64,000 nucleotides of DNA from DATFJT01 sp965230755. GTDB taxonomy: Bacteria; Bacteroidota; Bacteroidia; Chitinophagales; Saprospiraceae. The translations under genes and the position numbers were made by a program. The notes beneath the pieces were generated by a model. The model saw only the letters and a program-made list of their open reading frames with translations, made no database searches and was not told the DNA's origin. Location: positions 124,001 through 188,000 of the forward strand of contig CBDDLT010000005.1 of NCBI GenBank assembly GCA_965230755.1, in the 5' to 3' direction. Positions 55,084 through 63,319 of the stretch are shown here, one piece after another; the first letter of the stretch is position 1; the number at the start of each line of letters is the position of its first letter.

Positions 55084-55805
55084 GCAATCATTCTCTAGAT
55101 ATCTTAGCCATAGGTGCGCATCCGGATGATGTCGAACTGTCTTGCGCAGGTACATTGATCAAACATATTCAGATGGGATACAGTGTTGGTCTAATTGATC
55201 TCACTCAAGGTGAATTGGGAACTAGGGGCTCAGGTCCACTCCGTCTCAAAGAAGCTGAAGCAAGTAGGCAAGCAATGGGCGCCGCAATTAGAGAGAATCT
55301 GGATCTAGGTGATGGATTTTTTGAGAATGATAGGGAATCCATTATAAAACTCATTCGAGTCATTCGAAAGTATAGACCTAAAATAATCCTTGCCAATGCA
55401 AAAACAGATCGCCATCCCGATCATGGCAGAGGCTCTGAGCTGGTGAGAAGAGCCGCCTTTTTAAGTGGCCTGGTCAAAATAGAGACCCATGAAAATGATA
55501 AGCTGCAAGCAGCGTTTAGGCCGAACTCCGTCTACTACTATATCCAAGATCGACATCTTCAGCCTGACCTAGTAGTTGATATTAGTGAGCAAATGGACAA
55601 AAAGCTGGAGTGCATCATGTGTTTCAAATCACAATTTTACGATCCACAATCCAAGGATCCCGAGACTCCAATAAGTTCTCTTGCATTTTTAGAGTTTGTA
55701 AAAGCTAAGTCCAGAAATTTTGGGAGAGATATTCAGGTCGAATTTGCTGAGGGTTTCAACGTCGATCGGGTCATTGGTGTTTCAGATTTATTGCAACTGA
55801 GTTAA
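55080..55805 (+). CDS. bshB1: Bacillithiol biosynthesis deacetylase BshB1
   Basis: 241 residues. The LmbE/PIG-L metal site AHPDDVEL and HPDH...GRG, plus LTQGELGTRGSGPLRLKEAEASRQAMGA, identify BshB1, which removes the acetyl group from GlcNAc-malate to give GlcN-malate in bacillithiol synthesis. Bacteroidota use this thiol. bshA and bshC are not in the window. Translationally coupled to the lipoprotein gene by ATGA. Confidence 0.92.
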   Translation: MSNHSLDILAIGAHPDDVELSCAGTLIKHIQMGYSVGLIDLTQGELGTRGSGPLRLKEAEASRQAMGAAIRENLDLGDGFFENDRESIIKLIRVIRKYRPKIILANAKTDRHPDHGRGSELVRRAAFLSGLVKIETHENDKLQAAFRPNSVYYYIQDRHLQPDLVVDISEQMDKKLECIMCFKSQFYDPQSKDPETPISSLAFLEFVKAKSRNFGRDIQVEFAEGFNVDRVIGVSDLLQLS

Positions 55806-55870
55806 TATTATTTTTTGATTTGAAAAACAGTTTGTATTTTTAAATCATTATAAACTAAATTTTTGGCCTA

Positions 55871-56314
55871 ATGAAAAAACTATTACTAGTTCTTGTGGCA
55901 GGATTAATCCTATCCGTACAAGCATTTGCAGTTAATTCTGAAAATTGGAAATCTGAGATCAACAAAAATCCTGATCTAAAAGAATTGTCTTTGATCGCTT
56001 CTCAGATGTCTTTAGATGAGTTCCTCCACTTAACTCCAAAACAATTCAAAGAAATTACGGGAGAAAGAATGGGTATCAAAAATGTAGTGGCTCTTAAAGC
56101 TGCTCAAAAAATGATCAAGAAGGATCTTAAGAAAGATGCGGATATCAGTAAAGGTGTTTATATCCTTTTGGCATTTTTGGGCCTAGGATGGTTAGCGATG
56201 GGATTGCTCAGTGACTGGGATGGATCTGATTGGATTGTCAACTTGGTATTAACCGTACTTTGTTGGTTACCTGGATTCATACATGCGCTAGTTAAAATGG
56301 ACGATTATTATTGA
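55871..56314 (+). CDS. YqaE/Pmp3-family membrane protein with signal-peptide extension
   Basis: 147 residues. A signal peptide (LLVLVAGLILSVQAFA) and a helical charged region (about 25-90) precede a C-terminal pair of membrane spans (VYILLAFLGLGWLAMGL...WIVNLVLTVLCWLPGFIHALVKM) that match the YqaE/Pmp3 (UPF0057) stress-membrane family; the extension is characteristic of Bacteroidota. Codon use leans to T/A-ending favourites, suggesting good expression. A strong terminator follows. Confidence 0.78.
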   Translation: MKKLLLVLVAGLILSVQAFAVNSENWKSEINKNPDLKELSLIASQMSLDEFLHLTPKQFKEITGERMGIKNVVALKAAQKMIKKDLKKDADISKGVYILLAFLGLGWLAMGLLSDWDGSDWIVNLVLTVLCWLPGFIHALVKMDDYY

Positions 56315-56341
56315 TAAATAATAAGATATATTAAAGTTTAA

Positions 56342-56376
56342 AAGGGGTTGGAATGATTATTTCAACCCCTTCTTTT
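56342..56376 (+). terminator. Intrinsic terminator after the YqaE-like gene
   Basis: AAGGGGTTG(GAAT) and (ATTT)CAACCCCTT form a 13-bp stem around GATT, followed by CTTTTG. It separates this gene from the DUF2752 gene. Confidence 0.82.
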
Positions 56377-56395
56377 GAACTAAGCCTCCACTCAA

Positions 56396-56728
56396 ATGGG
56401 AATAATACGAACTCTATATCGCAACAAATCTGTTAAATGGTTTTGGCTAATCTCCTTAATTGCCGTTCCGGTTATTCTCTGGATCTTGCCCGGAGACTTC
56501 CTAGATAATTCTGAAACCATCATTTGCCCATCGAAGAGATTTTTTGATATCGAATGTCTTGGTTGTGGTATGTCCAGAGCCGTTCTTCATCTGCATAATT
56601 TCCAATTTCAGGATGCCATATTCTATAATTACGCCGTACTCATCGTATATCCATTATTGGTTTTTGTCTGGGCGAAGTGGTTTATTTCAGCGCTAAGAGA
56701 CCTCGATCTTATCAAAAGAAAATCATAA
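56396..56728 (+). CDS. DUF2752 membrane protein
   Basis: 110 residues, two to three membrane segments. CPSKRFFDIECLGCGMSRAVLHL is the DUF2752 signature, with a characteristic Cys-rich CxGCGMSR turn; the N-side membrane helix is WFWLISLIAVPVILWIL. Function unknown. It starts 19 nt after the terminator of the previous gene, so it has either its own promoter or read-through. The 56729-56913 gap that follows has no visible gene. Confidence 0.82.
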   Translation: MGIIRTLYRNKSVKWFWLISLIAVPVILWILPGDFLDNSETIICPSKRFFDIECLGCGMSRAVLHLHNFQFQDAIFYNYAVLIVYPLLVFVWAKWFISALRDLDLIKRKS

Positions 56729-56913
56729 GCTAGGTATATCAAATCTAGCATTCTCACTTGACTCAAAGACCTTTTCTACCAGAAAGTTAATCGCGTTTTG
56801 ATAAACTTTTGCTTGAGCAAGAGCCTTTATCAATGTGGATAAAAACTATGATTTAGCTTATATTTTTTCCTCTTTCATCGGCTACCTTGACCCCAATCAA
56901 AACATAATTTACT

Positions 56914-57435
56914 ATGAAAAATCTAAAATTCTTACTATTACTGATTACCATTTTTAGCTTTTCACTTCTTTCAGCTCAAACCGAAAAAGGAAGTATGATT
57001 GTCGGCGGTGACCTGGGTTTCAGCAGCCAATCTCGTATGAATACGGATGAGACTTTCAGCCAGTTTGAAATATCTCCAATCTTCGGCTATTTTGTTGAAG
57101 ACAATATTGCTGCCGGTGCCAGACTGAGTTTTGTATCAGAAAAATTCAGCGAAGACGATGACGGGTCTAGCGCATTTTCTTTTGGTCCATTCGCGAGATA
57201 CTATACTGCGCTTGGAATCTTTGGTGAAGTTGCCTACACCTTTACGTCCCTTACTATTTTGGATAGGGATGCCGTTAATGGTTCTTTTATTACGCCTAGA
57301 GTGGGATATGCGGCATTTATCAATGATCATGTATCCGTTGAGCCCTCTATTTACTATTCTCTTGGAGGAGGAGATTTGTACGATGAGATCAATATTTTCG
57401 GAATAGATGTAGGATTTAATATTTATTTGCCTTAA
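56914..57435 (+). CDS. Small outer-membrane beta-barrel protein
   Basis: 173 residues with signal peptide (LLLLITIFSFSLLSAQ). GSMIVGGDLGFSSQSR, ISPIFGYFVEDNIAAGARLSFV, FGPFARYYTALGIFGEVAYTF and HVSVEPSIYYSLGGGDLYDEI are typical OmpA-like/porin-family eight-stranded barrel strands, ending in a strand VGFNIYLP. A structural or minor transport role is likely. A hairpin follows the stop. Confidence 0.75.
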   Translation: MKNLKFLLLLITIFSFSLLSAQTEKGSMIVGGDLGFSSQSRMNTDETFSQFEISPIFGYFVEDNIAAGARLSFVSEKFSEDDDGSSAFSFGPFARYYTALGIFGEVAYTFTSLTILDRDAVNGSFITPRVGYAAFINDHVSVEPSIYYSLGGGDLYDEINIFGIDVGFNIYLP

Positions 57436-57445
57436 GATCTAAAAA

Positions 57446-57483
57446 TCTTTGAAGACCTCAATTCTTTTATGAATTGGGGTCTT
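57446..57483. terminator. Bidirectional terminator between convergent genes
   Basis: AAGACCTCAATTC (57452-57464) and GAATTGGGGTCTT (57471-57483) form a 13-bp stem (one G-T). Leftward it is followed by AAAGATTTTT, rightward by ATCATT, so it works better for the leftward transcript. Confidence 0.55.
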
Positions 57484-57509
57484 ATCATTAAAGCACAACC
57501 AAACGCAAA

Positions 57510-57812
57510 CTATTTGCCTTCCAGGTAATTTGCATGCTCAATGCTCCCCAACCTAAAACGACTATTGATTTTATTCAACTTGTCCCACTCATTTTCCATT
57601 CGACAAAAGAAAGACGGAAAGTAGTTCTCCTGAGAATTGAAGTTTTTTGAGTTAGGATCTAAAGAATTATTGGTCCCGCTTTCCATTAGCATTGCATTCT
57701 TTAATTGGCTATAACGGTAAAGGTATGACGTATCCGTTTGGCTGCTTTCCTGTCCATAGATAAGAACAAATGAAAATACCGTAAGAAATATGCTAAGTAT
57801 CAAAGACCTCAT
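57510..57812 (-). CDS. Small secreted protein, unknown
   Basis: 100 residues with a signal peptide (LILSIFLTVFSFVLIYG). The rest (YLYRYSQLKNAMLMESGTNNS...FCRMENEWDKLNKINSRFRLGSIEHANYLEGK) has no recognised motif and one cysteine. It starts 5 nt after the stop of the AsnB-named gene, on the same strand, so the two are cotranscribed. Confidence 0.6.
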   Translation of the reverse strand: MRSLILSIFLTVFSFVLIYGQESSQTDTSYLYRYSQLKNAMLMESGTNNSLDPNSKNFNSQENYFPSFFCRMENEWDKLNKINSRFRLGSIEHANYLEGK

Positions 57813-57817
57813 TTACA

Positions 57818-59092
57818 CTAGGTTTTTCTTTTCTTCTTCTTCGCAGCGGGAAACAATACATTATTCAAGATCAGTCTATATCCGGGTGAATTAGGATGTA
57901 GATTGAGATCAGTTTCCGGATCGCCTACATAATGTCTGTAATCTTCAGGATCATGACCGCCATAAAAAGTCCATGTCCCTTCATGTAACTTTCCATGAAT
58001 GTACCTTACCTCATCCACCGACTTACTTTCCCCTAGAATCAGAGCACTTGATTTCAATAGGCTTTTCTTATATGCAGTAGCCTGCCCCATAAATCCTTTA
58101 ACAACTTGCGTGTGATTTTGTGTAAGCATGGTTGGAACAGGGTCCCATTTGGCAGAAAACTCAAAAAGGCTGAAGTAGTCTTGATCTGCCGGCATTTTCC
58201 TATCGTGGGTATTATCGATATTCGAATGCTCATATTCCAAAGGATTTTGAGATACTCTAAAGTTTTCAAAAGCCAAGCATTGACTGTAATCCAATTTACT
58301 CTGATAATCGCTATCGGCTGGATCTCCGTCATACATTGACTCACAAATATCGAGTCCTTCAGCTGCCAAGGCTATATCATAGGTATCAGTAGCCGAACAC
58401 ATCGCAAACAAAAATCCTCCACCGACCAAATACTCTTTTATTTTCTTAGCAACAGACAGTTTGAGTTGAGACACTTTCGAAAATCCCAGTTCACCGGCCA
58501 ATTGTTCCATTCTCTGTTGATTGTCTCTATACCATGCCCTATCCTTATAGGACTTATAAAATTTCCCATATTGCCCGGTAAAATCCTCATGATGGAGATG
58601 AAGCCAATCATATTTAGCCAACTGATTGCCCATTACTTCCTTATCGTAAACTTCATCGTAAGGTATTTCAGCATAGGTCAGAACTAGTGTTACAGCATCG
58701 TCCCAGGGCTGAATTTTTTCTCCACGTGCGTTGACCGTAGGTGTGTACACGGCAATTTTCGGAGGGACTTCAAGCTTCATAGCTTCCTGATTGATTTCGG
58801 GATCCGCTATTTCAGAAAGGATAGAATTAAACTGTACATTGGGGATTACCTCATAGGAAACATCGCGTATTTTACACTCCTTCTCAATCAAAGCATTGTG
58901 CTGAAAAGCAAAGCTACCCCCCCTATAATTCAACAACCACCATGCTTCTACCCCTTGTTCAAGCACCCAATAAGTAATACCATAAGCTTTGAGGTGGTTG
59001 GACTGATGTTCATCCATAGGGACAACCATATAAGATGCATGTGAATAAAAAGCTAAACACATGAAACTACATATTAAAACGATGATCCTCAT
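57818..59092 (-). CDS. Secreted GATase-like protein of the kind annotated 'asparagine synthetase B' in Bacteroidota
   Basis: Start at the ATG at 59092, giving signal peptide MRIIVLICSFMCLAFYSHA and 424 residues; the upstream frame to 59218 would overlap the divergent gene. Conserved blocks are HLKAYGITYWVLEQGVEAWWLLNYRGG, DDAVTLVLTYAEIPYDEVYD, YDWLHLHHEDFTGQYGKF and GGGFLFAMCSATDTYDIAL. I recall close Bacteroidota homologues carrying the name 'asparagine synthetase B', but neither the N-terminal glutaminase cysteine nor the SGGxDS ATP loop of AsnB is present. The Cys in FLFAMCSATD and the HHEDF motif suggest a class I glutamine-amidotransferase-like fold. Function unknown. Confidence 0.75.
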   Translation of the reverse strand: MRIIVLICSFMCLAFYSHASYMVVPMDEHQSNHLKAYGITYWVLEQGVEAWWLLNYRGGSFAFQHNALIEKECKIRDVSYEVIPNVQFNSILSEIADPEINQEAMKLEVPPKIAVYTPTVNARGEKIQPWDDAVTLVLTYAEIPYDEVYDKEVMGNQLAKYDWLHLHHEDFTGQYGKFYKSYKDRAWYRDNQQRMEQLAGELGFSKVSQLKLSVAKKIKEYLVGGGFLFAMCSATDTYDIALAAEGLDICESMYDGDPADSDYQSKLDYSQCLAFENFRVSQNPLEYEHSNIDNTHDRKMPADQDYFSLFEFSAKWDPVPTMLTQNHTQVVKGFMGQATAYKKSLLKSSALILGESKSVDEVRYIHGKLHEGTWTFYGGHDPEDYRHYVGDPETDLNLHPNSPGYRLILNNVLFPAAKKKKRKT

Positions 59093-59216
59093 TCTACATT
59101 TTTTAACTTTAACTTCTCGCTCCGTGAAAATATTATACAAATATCGCACCCAATCAACTTGAAGGAGATATTTTAGCACATCAGAAAAAGATTCTACTAA
59201 TTTAGTCGTTAAATCC

Positions 59217-61364
59217 ATGCTTCTCTGTCATTTTGGAGGGGTTATTGTTATAAACTTGAGTAAAATTCTGAATTTGAGCAATATAGAATGGCAATCATCC
59301 ATAGGTCTGTTAATTGTTTGCTTCCTGATCGCACTGGTATTTACAGGAATACTGTATTTTAGAAATAGAACATTTAGTGAACAAGCTCCAGCCGTTCGAA
59401 TGCTTCTGCCACTTCTAAGATTTCTTGGCATATTTGGTATTTTATTGTTGCTTTTAGATCCTTTGATCAAGACAATATCCAATGATGAGATTAAGCCCAT
59501 ATTGTTAATCGCACAAGATGCATCTCAATCTATAGCAGCTCGATTCGATACTACCGAAGTAAGAAAACTGATCGAAAAAGTTGAAGATTCAGAACTTAGT
59601 GGCAAATACGACATCCATACCCTTAGTTTTTCTGATAACATAGAAAACGGAACTAACTATAGGTTTTCCGGAGAAAGTACAGATCTCTCTATGTTGATGA
59701 ATTATATAGATGATCAATACCAGGGGAGAAATCTATCTGCTACCCTACTCTTAAGCGATGGAATATTTAATCAAGGGTCTCATCCGTTTTATTCCGTTGG
59801 TAAATTAAGTGCCCCTATTTTCTCGATGGCTTTAGGTGATACTACTCAGGAAAAGGACTTGCGATTGGTCGATGTCTTTCACAACGAAACCAATCTTCTG
59901 GGAGATGATTTTGAGGTACAACTCGACTGGCAAGCACATTATTTGAGCGGTGAAAAGAGTAAACTTCAGATTAGGCGTATTAGTCCGTCTCCTAAAAAGA
60001 TATTCGAAAAGAATCTAAGCATCTCTAGTAATGATAATTTCAAAAGTGAGAGAATTGAGATATCTGGTGAAATCGAAGGTCTTCATCATTATCGTGCTAT
60101 TCTCAATACTATAGATGGAGAAAAAAATACCAGTAATAATGTCAAGGATTTTTACATCGAAATCATCGATTCTAAGGTGGAAATTCTACTTCTTGCCAGA
60201 GCACCCCACCCTGACCTCGGCATGTTTGAAAGGATTGTATCCAATAGTAAGAACTACAAACTCAATATCATCTATGAAAAGAATTTGTCGGAAGTAACGG
60301 AAAATAAATACGATCTTATAGTATATCATGATCTTCCCAGTAGTAACCCAAAATTGAAGTCCCACTTCGAAAGAGTTAAGAAAATGAAAATTCCCTATCT
60401 CTTTGTTCTCGGTCCCAGGAGTGACATAGCGCTGTTTAATGAATGGCAACAAGTGGTAGATGTGAAGCGAAAGAGCAAACAGATTAATCTTGTCCAAGGA
60501 AAGATCAATGATGACTTCCAAGCCTTCGAACTTAACGAATTGGAGGCATTCCCATGGAATTCTTCACCACCTATCAGCAGTATTTTTGGGGACTTCAGTT
60601 TAAATCTAGGTGGTCAATCTCTATTAAATCAGAAAATAGGTCAGGTTGAAACGGAATACCCCCTGATTGCTATCAATGATAAACCTGTTCGTCATGGTGT
60701 CCTAACCGGGGTGAACTGGTGGAAACTTAGAATGTTCGAGTATCTCAGTAATCAGGAACAAGTAAAAATAGACTTATTATTTACTAAGTTGTTTCAGTAT
60801 TTATCCTTGAAAGAGGATAAGAGACCTTTGGTGGTCAAATCAAGCAAAAAGCTGTATAACTCCAACGAATCAATTGTCTTAAATGCGATTTTGCGAAATG
60901 ACAATTATGAACCGGTCAACAAAGCCGATCTTCGTTTGAGTATCAAAAATCAAGAGGGAAAAGTCTACGAGTTTTTAATGGACCGTGAAAAAGATACTTA
61001 TAGACTTGATATTGGTAGTTTGCCAGCTTCCAACTACTCTTATTCCGCAAGTACGGAGTACAACAAGAAAAAGTATTCTGCTGCAGGAAAATTTAGTATT
61101 CAGAATGTTCAATTGGAAAGCAATCTTCTTCAAGCTAATCACAGACTGTTGAAACAACTATCTGAAGGAACTGGTGGAGAAACTTTTTATGCCGACCAAT
61201 CAGATCAAATGATCGAAAAACTACAAAGTGAAGAAATGGGAAAGGTTCTTCTAGCGGAAAACATTCGACTAAGTCAGCTTATTGATAAGAAATGGATTCT
61301 TTTTGCACTGGCCTTTCTTCTGTTTGTCGAATGGATCATTCGAAAATATTTCGGTTCATACTGA
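59217..61364 (+). CDS. VWA-like membrane protein
   Basis: 715 residues. Two N-terminal membrane helices (IGLLIVCFLIALVFTGILYF, LRFLGIFGILLLLLDPL) and one C-terminal helix (WILFALAFLLFVEWI) anchor a large extracytoplasmic region. It carries a VWA-like site, DASQS in LIAQDASQSIAAR, with LLSDGIFNQG, which fits the DxSxS MIDAS pattern. GTGGETFYA near the end resembles the end of VWA/BatA-type modules. Role unknown; related membrane proteins in Bacteroidota are often called 'VWA domain-containing'. Alternative start codons downstream are possible. Confidence 0.72.
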   Translation: MLLCHFGGVIVINLSKILNLSNIEWQSSIGLLIVCFLIALVFTGILYFRNRTFSEQAPAVRMLLPLLRFLGIFGILLLLLDPLIKTISNDEIKPILLIAQDASQSIAARFDTTEVRKLIEKVEDSELSGKYDIHTLSFSDNIENGTNYRFSGESTDLSMLMNYIDDQYQGRNLSATLLLSDGIFNQGSHPFYSVGKLSAPIFSMALGDTTQEKDLRLVDVFHNETNLLGDDFEVQLDWQAHYLSGEKSKLQIRRISPSPKKIFEKNLSISSNDNFKSERIEISGEIEGLHHYRAILNTIDGEKNTSNNVKDFYIEIIDSKVEILLLARAPHPDLGMFERIVSNSKNYKLNIIYEKNLSEVTENKYDLIVYHDLPSSNPKLKSHFERVKKMKIPYLFVLGPRSDIALFNEWQQVVDVKRKSKQINLVQGKINDDFQAFELNELEAFPWNSSPPISSIFGDFSLNLGGQSLLNQKIGQVETEYPLIAINDKPVRHGVLTGVNWWKLRMFEYLSNQEQVKIDLLFTKLFQYLSLKEDKRPLVVKSSKKLYNSNESIVLNAILRNDNYEPVNKADLRLSIKNQEGKVYEFLMDREKDTYRLDIGSLPASNYSYSASTEYNKKKYSAAGKFSIQNVQLESNLLQANHRLLKQLSEGTGGETFYADQSDQMIEKLQSEEMGKVLLAENIRLSQLIDKKWILFALAFLLFVEWIIRKYFGSY

Positions 61365-61396
61365 ATTCCATCAAATTTGTTCGGACACTTTGGAAA

Positions 61397-61414
61397 ATAC
61401 TAAAATATTAGTAT
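61397..61414. promoter_or_regulatory. Inverted repeat upstream of the comEC-like gene
   Basis: ATACTAA-AATA-TTAGTAT is a perfect 7-bp inverted repeat with a 4-nt loop, 28 nt before the ATG. It could be an operator or a weak hairpin; no regulator is known. Confidence 0.3.
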
Positions 61415-61441
61415 ATTCCAACGTATTAATTTGCACTACCT

Positions 61442-63301
61442 ATGCCCGAACTGGTTACAATACCTGCTTTTAGACTCTTGATATGCTGTCTTCTTGGATA
61501 TGGAGTAGCTCATTATATGGATTTGACACATAGTGATTCAGTCTTACTGGCTTGTTGTCTTGTTGGTTTTATTGGATGTTTGACGCATTATCTTCTTCGA
61601 AAACCCGGGATGAGTTCGCCATATGCCACACTGGTTTTTTGTTTGCTTTTAGTTTTTTCCTTTGTCATTAGATATTCGATTAAGGAGACTGGGAAAATAG
61701 ACTTTGAGGATTTGTCCACTTTAGACAAATTCCATCTTAATTTTCTCGAATCCAGTCAAAAAGGACAGGTCTTTGAGCATACTTTTTATCTTAATTCTAG
61801 AACACTTAAGTACAAAAAGGTTTTGCTCTACAGCAAAGAAAAGATTCTATGGAAATGCGGAGATAACATAGAATTCAGGGGTCAATTGAGAGAATTTGAA
61901 AAACCAGTCTTCAAGGATCAGTTTGATTATTCTAAATACATGGAAAATAATGGAATCGTAGCATCAGGTTTCATAAACAAGGGCGAATTTACCCTGTTAT
62001 GTAATACAATTGGTTTACGAGAGTGGCCTTTTCTCTTTAAAGACCGATTACTACAATCCATCAATAAAAATATTAAGAATACCAATATCAAGGCAATTGC
62101 TCAATCCCTTATTCTCGGTCATAAAAAGAACTTGAATAAGGCATTGAGAAAAAAATTCGTCGAAAATGGAGTAATGCATGTTTTGGCCATATCTGGTATG
62201 CACATGGGAGTGTTAGCAGGGTTAATTCTTTTCTTACTTCGAAAGCTCCTTCCCTACAGAAAACAAAAGCCCTTAGTACTTTTGATAACAATTGGTTTGT
62301 TATCAGCCTATTGTGCAATCACAGGATTTCCGGCGAGTGCGGTTAGAGCATTAGTGATGATATCTCTTTTTCTTATTGGAAAGACCATTATGGTTTCGCA
62401 ATCCAGTTTTAACATCATATTCTTTACTGCACTTGTCATGCTTATCTATGACCCTAATCTGATGTTTGATATTGGCTTCCAATTGAGTTTTATGGCGGTA
62501 CTATCTATCGTCTATTTCTATCCTATTCTAACTTCCTTCATGAGTTTCGAAAACGAGATTCTCAGGATCATTTGGTCCCTTGTTTCAGTTGGGGTTTCGG
62601 CGCAAATAGGTACGTTTGGTATTAGCTTATATTACTTTGATACTTTCTCTCCATGGTTTTGGTTGCTTGGAATACCCGCTTCTATCCTTTCCTCTTTAGG
62701 AATGGTACTTGGAATGTTAATGTTTTTTGCCGAGGTCATAAGTAGCATTGCGGCTTATTACTTTGGTGTTTTATTGGAAGGAATATTGCAGTTTTTTCTT
62801 TATATTTTGGACATTGCTTATTCCCTTAGTTGGCATCATTTCGAAAATATTTTTTGGACTAATCTGAATTTGTGTTTGTATTACTCCGCCGCAATTAGCT
62901 TGGCCTATTACTTTCATACCAGATCATTCCGAACCTTAGTTTTGAGCCTTACATTTATTTTGACAATCTCCATCGTTCAGCTCAATGATCGATTAAAGAA
63001 AAATACAGCAATTGAAATATGTGAATTAAATATTGATGCCAAAAAAGCATTTGAGATTCATTACAATAATACTGCGGTATTGATCAATCCGGATCTTTTA
63101 CCCACCTCGGAAATTTCTCTTTGTCTTAAGACCAGAAGAAAAAGAAATAGAATTAAAAGACATATAAATCTTCCTATGAATAAAGAAATCAGTGTCAATC
63201 AATTTTTGAGCTTTAGAAATAATAAAATATATCTGAGACCCAATACCAAGTTCAATTATATCAGGGGATATGAAGTAAGAAAAATAATGACCAACTCATA
63301 A
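61442..63301 (+). CDS. ComEC/Rec2-family DNA channel-like protein
   Basis: 619 residues, about ten membrane spans. An N-terminal DUF4131-like region (GDNIEFRGQLREFEKPVFKDQFDYSKYMENNGIVASG) is followed by the Competence domain (VMHVLAISGMHMGVLAGLILFL, then TGFPASAVRALVMISLFLIGK). The C-terminal metallo-beta-lactamase-like domain of full-length ComEC is absent; only a short tail follows the last helix. It moves single-stranded DNA across the inner membrane in transformable bacteria. The neighbour downstream is a ComEA-type HhH protein. Confidence 0.85.
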   Translation: MPELVTIPAFRLLICCLLGYGVAHYMDLTHSDSVLLACCLVGFIGCLTHYLLRKPGMSSPYATLVFCLLLVFSFVIRYSIKETGKIDFEDLSTLDKFHLNFLESSQKGQVFEHTFYLNSRTLKYKKVLLYSKEKILWKCGDNIEFRGQLREFEKPVFKDQFDYSKYMENNGIVASGFINKGEFTLLCNTIGLREWPFLFKDRLLQSINKNIKNTNIKAIAQSLILGHKKNLNKALRKKFVENGVMHVLAISGMHMGVLAGLILFLLRKLLPYRKQKPLVLLITIGLLSAYCAITGFPASAVRALVMISLFLIGKTIMVSQSSFNIIFFTALVMLIYDPNLMFDIGFQLSFMAVLSIVYFYPILTSFMSFENEILRIIWSLVSVGVSAQIGTFGISLYYFDTFSPWFWLLGIPASILSSLGMVLGMLMFFAEVISSIAAYYFGVLLEGILQFFLYILDIAYSLSWHHFENIFWTNLNLCLYYSAAISLAYYFHTRSFRTLVLSLTFILTISIVQLNDRLKKNTAIEICELNIDAKKAFEIHYNNTAVLINPDLLPTSEISLCLKTRRKRNRIKRHINLPMNKEISVNQFLSFRNNKIYLRPNTKFNYIRGYEVRKIMTNS

Positions 63302-63319
63302 ACAGATCAAATCGTAATT

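Noticed and set aside
57818..59092. Taking the asparagine synthetase label as a function
   Set aside because: None of the AsnB active-site motifs is visible and the protein has a signal peptide.
59093..59218. Longer N terminus for the AsnB-named gene
   Set aside because: It would run into the divergent VWA-like gene start and bury the signal peptide at residue 43.
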